Notes: generated by a model from the sequence alone, not told the origin. Shown: positions 31,813 to 39,967, numbered from the stretch's first letter. The stretch is DNA of 64,000 nucleotides from Treponema sp. UBA4377 (GCA_002391235.1 DGRX01000008.1:25663-89662); one strand, 5' to 3'. Made by a program: numbers and translations.

Positions 31813-32804
31813 TTTTTGCCCCGCGCCTCTTTTTCGCCGTACTTTTCGTTAAGCGTTTCGGCGGCGCCTGTGATGTCCTTGACCTTGGCGCCGTTGCTTA
31901 GCGAAGTTTGTCCTTGGATGACGACGCGCTCGCCTTGGCGCAAGCCGCTTACAATTTGAACGATTCCGTCAACTTCCTCGCCCAAAGAGACTTCGCGCTT
32001 TTCGACGGTGGAGTCTCCCTGCATGACGTAGGCAAAGTATTTGTCTTCGTTTGTGACAAGGGCGCTTTTTGGAACGGTGACCGCTCCCGAATAGTCTTTG
32101 GTGTACAAAATTATTTGCGAGAACATTCCCGCGTTTATTTTTGAGTCGCGCTCGTCAAAGTTCAAGATTATTTGCTTGGTTCTGCTTGCCGCGTCAACGA
32201 CAGGAGAGACGCGCTTTACTGTGGCCGCGAATTTTTCTTCGGGGTAGGCTTGGACGGAGACAAGCGCCTTTAGGCCGGGCTTTAAAAACGATACGTAGCG
32301 CTCCGGGATGTCGGCGACGATTTGCAAGTTGTTTATGTCGCCGATTCTAGTGATTTCCGTGTTGGGCGAAACGGTGGTTCCGTTTTTGGCCGGCGTTGAG
32401 ATTACGCTTCCGGCGATGGGCGCGTAGACCGGGCTTTGCTTGTAGTACTCGCCGGGCTGGCTGGGGTCAACGTAGGCGATGACGTCTCCTCGCTTTACGG
32501 CGGAACCAAGCAGCACCGCGGTGGAAACGATTTTTCCGGAAACATTTGGGTAAACCGAAACGGAATTTTGCGACTCAATCTCGCCGTTGGCGACGATGTA
32601 GCCGTGAAGGGTCTCAGGCTCCACGGCTTTTGTGACGACGCTGAACTCAGTGTTGCCGGCCGCTCCCCAAGAGCCTGACTTGCCGGGTTTTCCTTTTCCG
32701 GGCGCGCCGTTTTTGTTTTTTCCAAAGGTAAATGCGTAGGCGATCAAGAGCGCGGCGGCCGTTAAAAATACGATTAAAAACAAGTGGGCTTTTTTTACTT
32801 TCAT
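31809..32804 (-). CDS. RND efflux periplasmic adaptor (HlyD/MFP family)
   Basis: A 331-residue membrane-fusion protein. N-terminal anchor KKAHLFLIVFLTAAALLIAYAF, then a lipoyl half-motif (LHGYIVANGEIESQNSVSVY), a short hairpin, the second lipoyl half (YAPIAGSVISTPAKNGTTVS), and beta-barrel and membrane-proximal domains (VPKSALVTNEDKYFAYVM). The start at 32804 follows GGAGG; TolC ends 1 nt upstream. It joins the RND pump to the outer-membrane channel. Confidence 0.93.
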   Translation of the reverse strand: MKVKKAHLFLIVFLTAAALLIAYAFTFGKNKNGAPGKGKPGKSGSWGAAGNTEFSVVTKAVEPETLHGYIVANGEIESQNSVSVYPNVSGKIVSTAVLLGSAVKRGDVIAYVDPSQPGEYYKQSPVYAPIAGSVISTPAKNGTTVSPNTEITRIGDINNLQIVADIPERYVSFLKPGLKALVSVQAYPEEKFAATVKRVSPVVDAASRTKQIILNFDERDSKINAGMFSQIILYTKDYSGAVTVPKSALVTNEDKYFAYVMQGDSTVEKREVSLGEEVDGIVQIVSGLRQGERVVIQGQTSLSNGAKVKDITGAAETLNEKYGEKEARGKK

Positions 32805-32805
32805 T

Positions 32806-34107
32806 TTAGTTTCCTCCAGCCAAGGTTCCGAATGGAACGCCAAGCGTGTTTTCTAGATTCAATATTGACGAAGCCAAGTTGTAGGCTTGCTGCTTTAAGT
32901 TGAGCCGCGCTTTTTCCAAAGAAGTTCGCGCGTTCAAAAGTTCCGTCCAATTGCGGGAGCCTCGGTTGTAGGCCTCTTGCGTCATGCGGTAGCTTTGCTC
33001 GGCTAGTCCCACGCTTGCCTTGAGCGATTGTATGGCGGAAATCGACTGCTCGATTTTTTTAAGGCCGCTCTGCGCGCTGACCGCAAGGCTTGTCTTTTTG
33101 TCCGCGATTTGCAACTCGTAATTGGCGATTGAGTCCTTGGCAGCGCTTACTGCGTCGGCTTTTTTTGACCAGGGCAAAAATCCGTCAAGCGGAAGCGTGA
33201 CGCTTAGCGAAAGGCTTCCGTTGTCGTTCATTCCGTTTGAGCTGTTTGTCCAAGTTGGCCTGTAAGACCAGCCCGCGCTCAGCGTAGGCCCGTAAGCCGA
33301 AAAGCGTTTGTCCAAAAGGCTGTTCCGCGCGATCTCAAGATTTTTTTCTAGCGCCAAAAGTTCCAGAGACTGCGACTCGATTCCGTCAACTGAAATTGCC
33401 TGCAAGTCGGAGAATGAGTCAAGGCTTCCTTCAAGAGAAATCTTCGAGTCCTGCTCGATTCCCAAAGTTTGCTTAAAGGCGGCCAAGTCCGCGTCGTATG
33501 AAATTTGAGCGCTTTGCAAGGCGGGCAATTGCGTTTCGTAGTTGACTTGGCTTGAAAGGACGTCAAGCTGGCTTATCGCGCCCTGGCCGTACTTTCTGCG
33601 GTTGGTTTCGTAAGTTTGCCGCGCGGTCTCGGCGTTGGTCTTTTGCAAGTTGATGTTGTCGGCCTGGTAGAGCAAATTGTAAAAGGCGTTTCGAACTTTC
33701 ATTTCCACGGAACGGCAGGCGGTTTCGTAGTTTATAAGGCCGGCCTGGTATTTTAGCGCGGCGTTTTTAATGTCGGTGTAAAGGTTTGTCGAAAGGGTCA
33801 CGTTGACCGAGCCTTGTACGTAGGCCGAATAGTTTTCGCTGAAATTTTTGTTGGCCTTGGAAAGGCCGCCGCTTGCGGTCAGCGAAGGGCTTGCGCTGTT
33901 CCACGAGTTTTTTTTGGAACGCTTGGCCGCGTCCAGTTGGATTTGGCTTTGCTTTATTTGAACGTTGTTCTTTAGCGCCAAGTCCACCGCGTCCTGTATT
34001 GAAAGCGAAAGCGGCCCGGCGGCGGCCCCGGCGTTTTGCGCGTCTTGGGCTTGCGCCGTTCCAAACGACAAGGCGGCCACGACAAGCGCGCATAAGACTT
34101 TTTTCAT
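32806..34107 (-). CDS. TolC-family outer-membrane efflux protein
   Basis: A 433-residue outer-membrane channel. Start at 34107 (MKKVLCALVVAALSFGTAQA, signal peptide) behind AGGAG. Two tandem OEP repeats are visible: LSIQDAVDLALKNNVQIKQS at the first and YRMTQEAYNRGSRNWTELLNARTSLEKA in the second, with long Gln/Ala-rich coiled-coil helices. It is the first gene of the efflux operon. The segment just after the signal peptide (AQDAQNAGAAAGPLS) is Ala-rich and its DNA (GCGCAAGCCCAAGACGCGC) resembles the in-frame repeat of the helicase. Confidence 0.92.
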   Translation of the reverse strand: MKKVLCALVVAALSFGTAQAQDAQNAGAAAGPLSLSIQDAVDLALKNNVQIKQSQIQLDAAKRSKKNSWNSASPSLTASGGLSKANKNFSENYSAYVQGSVNVTLSTNLYTDIKNAALKYQAGLINYETACRSVEMKVRNAFYNLLYQADNINLQKTNAETARQTYETNRRKYGQGAISQLDVLSSQVNYETQLPALQSAQISYDADLAAFKQTLGIEQDSKISLEGSLDSFSDLQAISVDGIESQSLELLALEKNLEIARNSLLDKRFSAYGPTLSAGWSYRPTWTNSSNGMNDNGSLSLSVTLPLDGFLPWSKKADAVSAAKDSIANYELQIADKKTSLAVSAQSGLKKIEQSISAIQSLKASVGLAEQSYRMTQEAYNRGSRNWTELLNARTSLEKARLNLKQQAYNLASSILNLENTLGVPFGTLAGGN

Positions 34108-34201
34108 CGTATTCTCCTGCGTAAGGCGACAATATCCTATCATATTTTCGCTTGGAATTCTATAGTAGCGATGTGTCAAAGATGTGACAAAAAAAAGGCG
34201 G

Positions 34202-34347
34202 AATTTTGAAAATTCCCGGAGAAATTTGGGCGAGCATTTTCAAAAAATAGGGTGTTTTTGAAAATACTAGGGGGGGGATTAGGGGAGAATTTTCAAAAAG
34301 TGTTGACTTTTTGAAAATAGTAGGGTAAAATTGGCATGGAATTTTCA
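34202..34347 (+). promoter_or_regulatory. Fic-gene promoter embedded in six TTTTCAAAA/TTTTGAAAA repeats
   Basis: Between 34202 and 34347 the words TTTTGAAAAT, ATTTTCAAAAA, TTTTTGAAAATACTAG, AATTTTCAAAAAG, TTTTTGAAAATAGTAG and AATTTTCAAGAAAA occur, alternating in orientation. Promoter TTGACT (34304-34309), 16 nt, TAAAAT (34326-34331); one repeat fills the -35/-10 spacer, as expected for a repressor operator. A run of eight G lies inside the array. Confidence 0.65.
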
Positions 34348-34363
34348 AGAAAAGGAGGAAAAA

Positions 34364-35527
34364 ATGGAAAATCAAGAAATGACCCGCTCGGGCGGCCTTG
34401 TCCAAAACCTTTCGGGCGAATTGGCCTATTTTTCCTTTAAGCCGTCGCCGCTTCCTCCCGTTCCGCCCCTGCAAATTGATTCCGCGACCCTTGCGCTTTT
34501 GGTGGAGGCCAACAGAAAGGTCGCCTTTTTGGACGCGATTTCAGAAAAGATACCCAACCTCAATTTGTTCCTCTCGATGTACATCAGAAAGGAGGCTTTG
34601 GTTTCTTCCCAAATCGAAGGAACGCAGTGCACGCTTGACGACGTCCTTGACCCAAGCGTCAGCCAAAACGCAAATCTTGACATTGGCGAAGTAATCAACT
34701 ACATTGCCGCCACCAATTACGCTCTGAAGCGGCTTTCCGATTTGCCCTTGTGCGCTCGGCTTTTAAAAGAGACGCATGCGATTCTTATAAATGGCGGCCG
34801 CGGAAGCGACAAAACGCCAGGAAAATTCAGGACAAGCCAAAACTGGATTGGCGGGCAGGGAAGCAGCTTAAAGAACGCGCGCTACATTCCGCCGAATGTC
34901 GAAGACATGAAAGCCGCTTTGACTGACCTTGAAAAATACATGAACTCAAACGACTCGCTTGATCCGCTTGTCCAAGCGGCGCTGATTCATTATCAGTTTG
35001 AAACGATTCATCCTTTTTTAGACGGAAACGGAAGAATCGGCAGGCTTTTGATAACGCTATTTTTGATTCATAAAAAAATAATTTCAAAGCCTGTCTTGTA
35101 TATTTCATGTTTTCTCAAAATGAACAGAGTCGAGTATTACGACCGTCTGGGCGAAGTTCGCAGAAACGGAAACTACGAGCAGTGGGTAAGCTTTTTTTTG
35201 CAGATGATTTTACAAACCGCGAACGACGCGATTGAGTCCATAAACGCGCTGGAAGCCTTGCATAAAAAAAATATTTCACTGATAGAAGCGCTTTCTGTTC
35301 GCACGCGGGAAAACGCGCTTTTATTGTTTGAATACATCGAGCGAAAGGCGATTGTTGACACAAGCCTTACCGCCCGCGAGCTTGGCCTTTCTTACAACAC
35401 AACCGCAAAGAACATCGAGCTTTTGCGCGCCTTGAAAATTCTTTCTCCTTCCTCAAAAAACGGCAAGGCCAGCCTCTATTCTTACGGCGAGTATTTGGAC
35501 ATCTTGCGCAAGGGCACGGAATTGTAG
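34364..35527 (+). CDS. Fic-domain protein (probable AMPylator) with C-terminal winged helix
   Basis: A 387-residue protein, start at 34364 behind AAGGAGG. The complete Fic active-site motif HPFLDGNGRIGR is near residue 214 (catalytic His, phosphate-binding loop), and an inhibitory-helix motif SSQIEGT lies near 80, so this is a self-inhibited (class II) Fic enzyme that would transfer AMP or a related moiety to protein hydroxyls. The C-terminal 80 residues (TARELGLSYNTTAKNIELLR) form a winged helix, which could bind the repeat array directly upstream. The target is unknown. Confidence 0.93.
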   Translation: MENQEMTRSGGLVQNLSGELAYFSFKPSPLPPVPPLQIDSATLALLVEANRKVAFLDAISEKIPNLNLFLSMYIRKEALVSSQIEGTQCTLDDVLDPSVSQNANLDIGEVINYIAATNYALKRLSDLPLCARLLKETHAILINGGRGSDKTPGKFRTSQNWIGGQGSSLKNARYIPPNVEDMKAALTDLEKYMNSNDSLDPLVQAALIHYQFETIHPFLDGNGRIGRLLITLFLIHKKIISKPVLYISCFLKMNRVEYYDRLGEVRRNGNYEQWVSFFLQMILQTANDAIESINALEALHKKNISLIEALSVRTRENALLLFEYIERKAIVDTSLTARELGLSYNTTAKNIELLRALKILSPSSKNGKASLYSYGEYLDILRKGTEL

Positions 35528-35586
35528 GAGAGGAAGGTTGTTTTTGGTGTGAGGGTGCGGTAGAATAGAGATGTGAAGGACGGTTT

Positions 35587-36138
35587 ATGAATAAAATAAC
35601 TCTTTCAAAATATAAGAAATTGTATTTTGATCCGAAAAAATGTATCCCCGGTGAACATCATTTTGTTGCTGTGTATTTGTTGAGTAAAATTAAAGAAATT
35701 CCTGATTATGTAAATCCAGATGGAATGAAAGGTTCTCTGCAAGGTGATATTGGGTTTGGGAATAATACATTTTCAATCGAAGTTAAACTTGGAAAGAAAA
35801 ATAGTATGTCTTCTATTTCGTTTACAGCATCTCAATACGAAAAGTGGTTTATTAAATCAGAAGATAAAGATATTCCAAATTATCTAATAGTTCTTCTTAA
35901 GGACTCTTTTTTTATTATAAAATTTCCTCTTTTTGTAGAGAAATATAAAGGCATATATAAATCTGAAATTAAAGAATTTAAGAACAAGAACGGTAAGAAA
36001 AAGAATAGCCCAAACTTTAATGAAGACTGTATACAAACTTGTTGCGCTAAATCAAATGAGCGATTCGATATAGAAGATGAAGATGGCATCACAAAAAGAT
36101 TTCAAGAACTCAACAAGGAGATAGAAAATGTTTATTAA
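35587..36138 (+). CDS. AT-rich orphan protein, possible PD-(D/E)XK nuclease
   Basis: A 183-residue soluble protein; AAGGA lies 6 nt upstream of the ATG. The stretch GDIGFGNNTFSIEVKLGKK (about residues 53-72) has the spacing of the PD-(D/E)XK core (Asp, then ExK at the end of a strand), and ASQYEKW follows like the Gln-helix of many such nucleases. This is pattern recognition, not a family match. The gene is much more AT-rich than its neighbours and overlaps the next gene by 11 nt, so the pair probably arrived together. Confidence 0.6.
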   Translation: MNKITLSKYKKLYFDPKKCIPGEHHFVAVYLLSKIKEIPDYVNPDGMKGSLQGDIGFGNNTFSIEVKLGKKNSMSSISFTASQYEKWFIKSEDKDIPNYLIVLLKDSFFIIKFPLFVEKYKGIYKSEIKEFKNKNGKKKNSPNFNEDCIQTCCAKSNERFDIEDEDGITKRFQELNKEIENVY

Positions 36139-36394
36139 TGATTTAGGTTCGTCTTGGTATGTAAACTCAGAGGCGGATGGTGTAGAAGTGTATGAAATAA
36201 CCGCTGATATGATTACCGATAAAATTTTGGAAAAATATGACCGGGATTTGTTTTTTTGCAATCTTGGAAGAGAAAATTTGACGAAAATGTTTTATGATAA
36301 AGACGGTTGGGTTTATTTCAAGACGGAAAATTATTTCAAGGAGGAAAAGTATTACAGATTCAATTTGCGGATAAAAGAGTTTGCGAGAAAATAA
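36128..36394 (+). CDS. Small AT-rich orphan protein coupled to the putative nuclease
   Basis: An 88-residue acidic/aromatic protein (MFINDLGSSWYVNSEADGVE). GGAGATAGAAA lies directly upstream, inside the preceding gene, giving translational coupling. No signal peptide or membrane segment and no known family. It may be a partner of the upstream gene; that is inference from the overlap only. Confidence 0.6.
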   Translation: MFINDLGSSWYVNSEADGVEVYEITADMITDKILEKYDRDLFFCNLGRENLTKMFYDKDGWVYFKTENYFKEEKYYRFNLRIKEFARK

Positions 36395-36403
36395 CTTTTA
36401 CCT

Positions 36404-36676
36404 ATGGACAACATTCTTCTAAACACTTGGATTGAACTAAAGAAGGGACTCAAGGCGCGGCTTACAAGAGCGGCGGGCGGCTCCGAGGAAAAATACATTC
36501 TGGTTTTGGAAGCCGTCGAAAACGAAAACGCGCGAAAAATAAATTTAATCGTAAGCGGTCGCAAGGTCTTTGACTGTTCCGGAAAGCGTTTGGACTTTGG
36601 CGACGCTTACCCCATGGTCACGGAACACGGAAAAATGATGATGACAAAAAAGTTTATAAGCGCTTGGTTGGAATAA
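36404..36676 (+). CDS. Small orphan protein
   Basis: A 90-residue, basic, beta-rich looking protein (IELKKGLKARLTRAAGGSEE, KINLIVSGRKVFDCSGKRLD). Its GC content is back at the level of the housekeeping genes, unlike the two genes before it. No clear Shine-Dalgarno sequence precedes the ATG (TTTTACCT). No family recognised. Confidence 0.5.
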   Translation: MDNILLNTWIELKKGLKARLTRAAGGSEEKYILVLEAVENENARKINLIVSGRKVFDCSGKRLDFGDAYPMVTEHGKMMMTKKFISAWLE

Positions 36677-36690
36677 ATGCGAATAAAATA

Positions 36691-36732
36691 ATTCCCCCAA
36701 ACTTAGAACGCAGGCTAGCGGCTTGGGGAAAT
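36691..36732. other. Hairpin between orphan gene and HMA gene
   Basis: ATTCCCCCAA (36691-36700) pairs with TTGGGGAAAT (36723-36732). There is no T-run, so terminator activity is uncertain. Confidence 0.4.
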
Positions 36733-36758
36733 CTTAAACTTTTCAAACCATAACAGTA

Positions 36759-36812
36759 TTGACTAATTTCCAAATACATTGTATTTTGTTTTTTGTTGTT
36801 AGCAATTGCTAA
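36759..36812 (+). promoter_or_regulatory. Promoter and 14-bp palindromic operator of the HMA gene
   Basis: TTGACT (36759-36764), 17 nt, TATTTT (36782-36787). Downstream, TTAGCAATTGCTAA (36799-36812) is a perfect palindrome at the expected transcription start. Its length and TTAGC half-sites are compatible with a DtxR/MntR-type metalloregulator; a DtxR-family gene lies at 52345. Confidence 0.55.
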
Positions 36813-36856
36813 TATAAGTTGTAATAACCTTCCGTATTTTCTTTTAGGAGCAGTTT

Positions 36857-37243
36857 ATGGGAAGCTTTGTCGTTGGATTTATTTTGCTTGTGATTGTCGC
36901 ACTTGCCGTAAAAAGCGCGGTTCATAGAATTCGCCACGGTTCCGCGTGCTGCGGAGAGCGTGACGCCCCAGAAAAAAAAATAAAGCCCGCGGACAAAAAT
37001 AAATCGCATTACCCGTATGAATACATTCTTGTCGTGGACGGAATGCGCTGCTCAAATTGCGTTCGCCGCGTGGAAAACGCCTTGAACTCCGTTGACGGTT
37101 TTTGGGCAAAGGCCAATCTAGAAAAAAAGTCCGTCAATGTTTTGTCAAAGACGCAAGCGGAAGCTTCGTTTTTTGAAAAGCGGATCGGCGAGACCGGCTA
37201 CACGGTCTTGTCGGTTTCGCAGGTGGAAAAATGTAGGAAGTGA
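36857..37243 (+). CDS. Membrane-anchored heavy-metal-associated (HMA) domain protein
   Basis: A 128-residue protein. An N-terminal transmembrane helix (GSFVVGFILLVIVALAVKSAV) and a following GSACCGERD resemble the small Cys-rich membrane proteins associated with FeoB; the C-terminal half (about 53-125) is an HMA fold with VDGMRCSNCVRRVENAL, the CxxC copper/metal site. It may capture or sense metal at the membrane. RBS AGGAG. The next gene starts 2 nt after its stop. Confidence 0.85.
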   Translation: MGSFVVGFILLVIVALAVKSAVHRIRHGSACCGERDAPEKKIKPADKNKSHYPYEYILVVDGMRCSNCVRRVENALNSVDGFWAKANLEKKSVNVLSKTQAEASFFEKRIGETGYTVLSVSQVEKCRK

Positions 37244-37245
37244 AA

Positions 37246-38001
37246 ATGGATTTGGCGGAGATTGACGAAAGCGGAAAAGGCTTGCAGTTTTTTGGAAGGA
37301 CAAAGGTTGAGCGGCTGGAAAAAATAGAAGGCCAGCCCAACGTTTACCTTTTGCAGACAACGATAGAGTTGGAGCGGCCTAACCAGGCTGTTCCAAAGGC
37401 CGGCCAGTTTTATTTGATTAGAAGCGCTAAATCCGCCGTTCACTACAACAGGCCCATCAGCGTTTATCATTCCGAAGTATGGACCAGCGGCGAGGGCAAA
37501 AAGAAAGTTCTTGTCCAGTTCATGATTCTGGAAAAAGGGCGCGGCACCGGCGAGCTTTGCCACATGACTTTTTGGGACGACATTTCGGTAATCGGTCCGC
37601 TGGGAACTCCCTGGCCTTTGGAAGGGTGCCGGGACGTTGCAAAGAAAAACAAGGGGCGGGCGAAAATCTGCATTGTGGGAGGAGGAATCGGAGTCGCGCC
37701 CGTGGCGAACCTTGCGTCAAGCCTTCCGGACGGCTCCTATGATTTTTACGCCGCCTTTAAGTCCGGCTCATACGGGCTGGACCGCGTTCGCGCGAATCGG
37801 CTTGAAATCACCACGGACGACGGTTCCTGCGGAAAATGCGGAATGCTTCCCTGCGCCCTTACAAAGGAAGCGGTTCTTGCCGCCGGCTACGAATTGATTC
37901 TCGCTTGCGGCCCGACGCCCGCCCTTGTCTATGTTCACAAATCTTGCCGGAAGCGACATAGAATCTTATGTGGAAGGCGCCAAGCTTTTGGACAAAACTG
38001 A
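37246..38001 (+). pseudogene. pyrK: Dihydroorotate dehydrogenase electron-transfer subunit, 3'-truncated
   Basis: PyrK passes electrons from dihydroorotate dehydrogenase to NAD via FAD and a [2Fe-2S] cluster. Residues 1-228 are convincing: FAD-binding NRPISVYHSE, the NAD-binding GGGIGVAPVANLAS and LILACGPTPAL. Right after CGPTPAL (about 37922) homology stops; the C-terminal Cys-rich Fe-S segment is missing and the frame runs into 25 residues (VYVHKSCRKRHRILCGRRQA) that are out-of-frame pyrD sequence. So roughly the last 45 residues were lost. The start may be ATG 37246 (RBS TAGGAAG) or GTG 37240. Confidence 0.8.
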
Positions 38002-38647
38002 CTGCGACATGATTGAGCTTAACATCAGCTGCCCGAACATAAAGGCGGCCGGCCTTGCTTGGGGAATGAGCGCCGACACGGCCTACTACTGCGTTTCCGC
38101 CGTTCGCGCGGTTACAAAAAAGCCGCTTATGGTAAAGCTTTCTCCCAACGCCGCTGACAACCGGCCCATAGCGGTTGCCTGCATAAAAGCCGGCGCCGAC
38201 GCGATAAGCTTAATCAATATGATTCACGGCGTCGCGATTGACATTGACAAGGGAAAGCCTTTCTTTAACAACGTTCACGCGGGATATTCCGGGCCGGGGC
38301 TAAAGCCGCTCGCGCTCCGCATTGTTTATGACGTTGTGCAGGAAATTAACAAGCTTCCGCCGGAACAGAGAGTTCCGGTTGTCGGAATTGGCGGAATCTG
38401 TACCTGGCAGGACGCGGTGGAATTTATCATGGCCGGAGCGAGCGCTGTGGAAATAGGGCAGGCCAAGTTCACAAATCCTAATGTCGCGATTGACATTCAA
38501 AACGGTTTGCGGGCTTTTATGAAAAGCCATGGATACCACAGCCTTTCTGAAATGCGCGGAATCGCCCAGGTGGCGCGCCATAATAGCGCCCGCACAGACG
38601 AAAAGGGCCGCTTTGCCGACTTGCATGCGATGATGAAAAAATCTTGA
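37925..38647 (+). pseudogene. pyrD: Dihydroorotate dehydrogenase (class 1B), 5'-truncated
   Basis: From MFTNLAGSD (37931) onward this is a good PyrD: ELNISCPNIKAAGLAWGMS, VKLSPNA, GYSGPGLKPLALRIVYDV, GIGGICTWQDAVEFIMAGA. The first 75-90 residues of the family, with the N-terminal strands and part of the FMN/orotate site, are absent. It is in a different frame from pyrK, so the junction cannot be a fused protein. The only in-frame start is a TTG at 37925 without an RBS. Together with the missing pyrK end this points to one deletion of about 0.4 kb, or an assembly error. Confidence 0.8.
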
Positions 38648-38672
38648 CAATACTACGTATGCGTAGTAGAAT
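38644..38672 (+). promoter_or_regulatory. Promoter with inverted-repeat operator, CPBP-padR operon
   Basis: TTGACA (38644-38649), 17 nt, TAGAAT (38667-38672). The spacer is filled by the inverted repeat TACTACG-TATG-CGTAGTA (38651-38668). The second gene of the operon encodes a PadR repressor, the obvious candidate to bind here. Confidence 0.8.
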
Positions 38673-38692
38673 GGCCTCGTTTGGAGGCCTTT

Positions 38693-39427
38693 ATGAAAAA
38701 TTTGTTCCGCTTTAATTTTACAAAAGACACCGCCGCCGCCTTTGCGGCCGGAGCGGCCATGCTTGCCCTTAGCCTTTTGATGCTGCCCTTTGCGGGCGAT
38801 TCTTTGGCGGACAAAATCATTTCTTTTGCCCTCCGCGACTTGCTTATGATTTTTGGCCTGGGCGTTGTTTTTGTTTCGCTTTATGCGGAACGGAACAAAA
38901 ACGGCGTAAAGGCGATTGGCTTTACAGGAAAGAAGACGGCCTTAAGTCTTTTGCTGGACATTGTTTTTGCCGCGGCTCTTATGGCGATGTTTTTACAGGA
39001 AGGCCGCCCGCAGGGAATTTTGGAAGCCAAAAATCTTTACGCGGCCTCTTACATTTTGGTCGCTGGAATTTTTGAGATGACCTTTATTTACGGCTACCTT
39101 CGCGCGTGTTTTGAAAAAGCCTTTGGAATAATTTCCGCGATTATTTTGACGGCGGCCTTTTATTCTTTCCATCACGCGGGCTTTCAGCCGGAGTTTTTGC
39201 ATTTGTTTTTTGTGGGCCTTATGTATTGCTCGGTTTATTACATCACGCAAAACCTTTTGATTGTTTTTCCGTTCTTTTGGGCGGCGGGCGCCTTGTGGGA
39301 TGTGATTGTTTCTTCGGACGCGGGGGAGGAAATCAAAAATTTTGAGTCATTCGCCATCGCGCTTGTGATTCTGTTTTTGTCCGCGATTTGGATTTTTTTT
39401 ATAAGGAGGGCGCGCCGTGCTGTCTAA
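38693..39427 (+). CDS. CPBP-like intramembrane protease
   Basis: A 244-residue polytopic membrane protein, start at 38693 (MKNLFRFNF) behind GGAGG. Eight or so hydrophobic segments. IFEMTFIYGYLRACFE resembles the EExxxR motif of CAAX/CPBP proteases, but with Glu-Met in place of Glu-Glu; FYSFHHAGF fits the second motif (FxxxH). Loss of one Glu may mean altered activity. It is co-expressed with a PadR regulator, an arrangement often seen for membrane-stress or efflux functions. Confidence 0.7.
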   Translation: MKNLFRFNFTKDTAAAFAAGAAMLALSLLMLPFAGDSLADKIISFALRDLLMIFGLGVVFVSLYAERNKNGVKAIGFTGKKTALSLLLDIVFAAALMAMFLQEGRPQGILEAKNLYAASYILVAGIFEMTFIYGYLRACFEKAFGIISAIILTAAFYSFHHAGFQPEFLHLFFVGLMYCSVYYITQNLLIVFPFFWAAGALWDVIVSSDAGEEIKNFESFAIALVILFLSAIWIFFIRRARRAV

Positions 39428-39917
39428 AACTTCAATCGTAATTTGCGGAATGCTTTTAAAAGGCGAGATGAACGCCTACGACATGCTCAAGATGATTGAC
39501 AATATGAACATGCAGTATTGGCACCCGATTGGCGCGACCACGCTTTACGAAACTTGCCTGCGTTTGGAAAAAAACGCCTTTATCGAGGACACAGGCAAAG
39601 CGGACAACAAGGCCGTTTACCGTTTGACAAAAACTGGCCGCGCCGAATTAAAGGCCGCGATACGCGCCCTTTTTGAGCGCGTCGATTTTGATTCAGTCTG
39701 GTTTTGCCTGGCGGTGATGTATTCCGGCGTTCTTACAAAAAAGGAGTTGGAAGCTGAAAAGAAAAAGCGCGCCGCCCTTCTTGACGAATACGAAAAAGGA
39801 ACAATTAAAAACCGCGACAAAATGCTTTCCGCTAAAGCGCCATACATCGACATCTGCGCGATTGACCGGATGATTCAGATAATTCAAATGGAAAAGGAAA
39901 CGCTGGGAAAGATGTGA
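39417..39917 (+). CDS. PadR-family transcriptional regulator
   Basis: A 166-residue regulator. The N-terminal winged helix (ICGMLLKGEMNAYDMLKMID, TTLYETCLRLEKNAFIED, DNKAVYRLTKTGRAELKA) is the PadR domain; the C-terminal coiled-coil dimerisation part (KKELEAEKKKRAALLDEYEK) follows. GTG start at 39417 behind AAGGAGGG, overlapping the protease gene by 11 nt. It probably autorepresses the operon through the inverted repeat at 38651-38668. Confidence 0.9.
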   Translation: MLSKTSIVICGMLLKGEMNAYDMLKMIDNMNMQYWHPIGATTLYETCLRLEKNAFIEDTGKADNKAVYRLTKTGRAELKAAIRALFERVDFDSVWFCLAVMYSGVLTKKELEAEKKKRAALLDEYEKGTIKNRDKMLSAKAPYIDICAIDRMIQIIQMEKETLGKM

Positions 39918-39919
39918 CG

Positions 39920-39962
39920 CTCCCCCTTTGCAGCGTCCGCAAGGACGCGGTAGCCCCGCTCC
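39920..39962. repeat. Short palindromic intergenic element
   Basis: AGCGTCCGCAAGGACGCGGT (39932-39951) contains the hairpin CGTCC-GCAA-GGACG and nearly matches the element at 925-990. It lies just upstream of the aspS promoter. Confidence 0.45.
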
Positions 39963-39967
39963 CCTTG

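Noticed and set aside
34268..34280. G8 run as a phase-variable tract for fic
   Set aside because: It lies upstream of the promoter, not between -35 and -10 or in the gene; an effect on expression is possible but nothing in the sequence shows it.
37246..38647. A fused PyrK-PyrD protein
   Set aside because: The two parts are in different frames and both lack the residues that would adjoin a fusion point.
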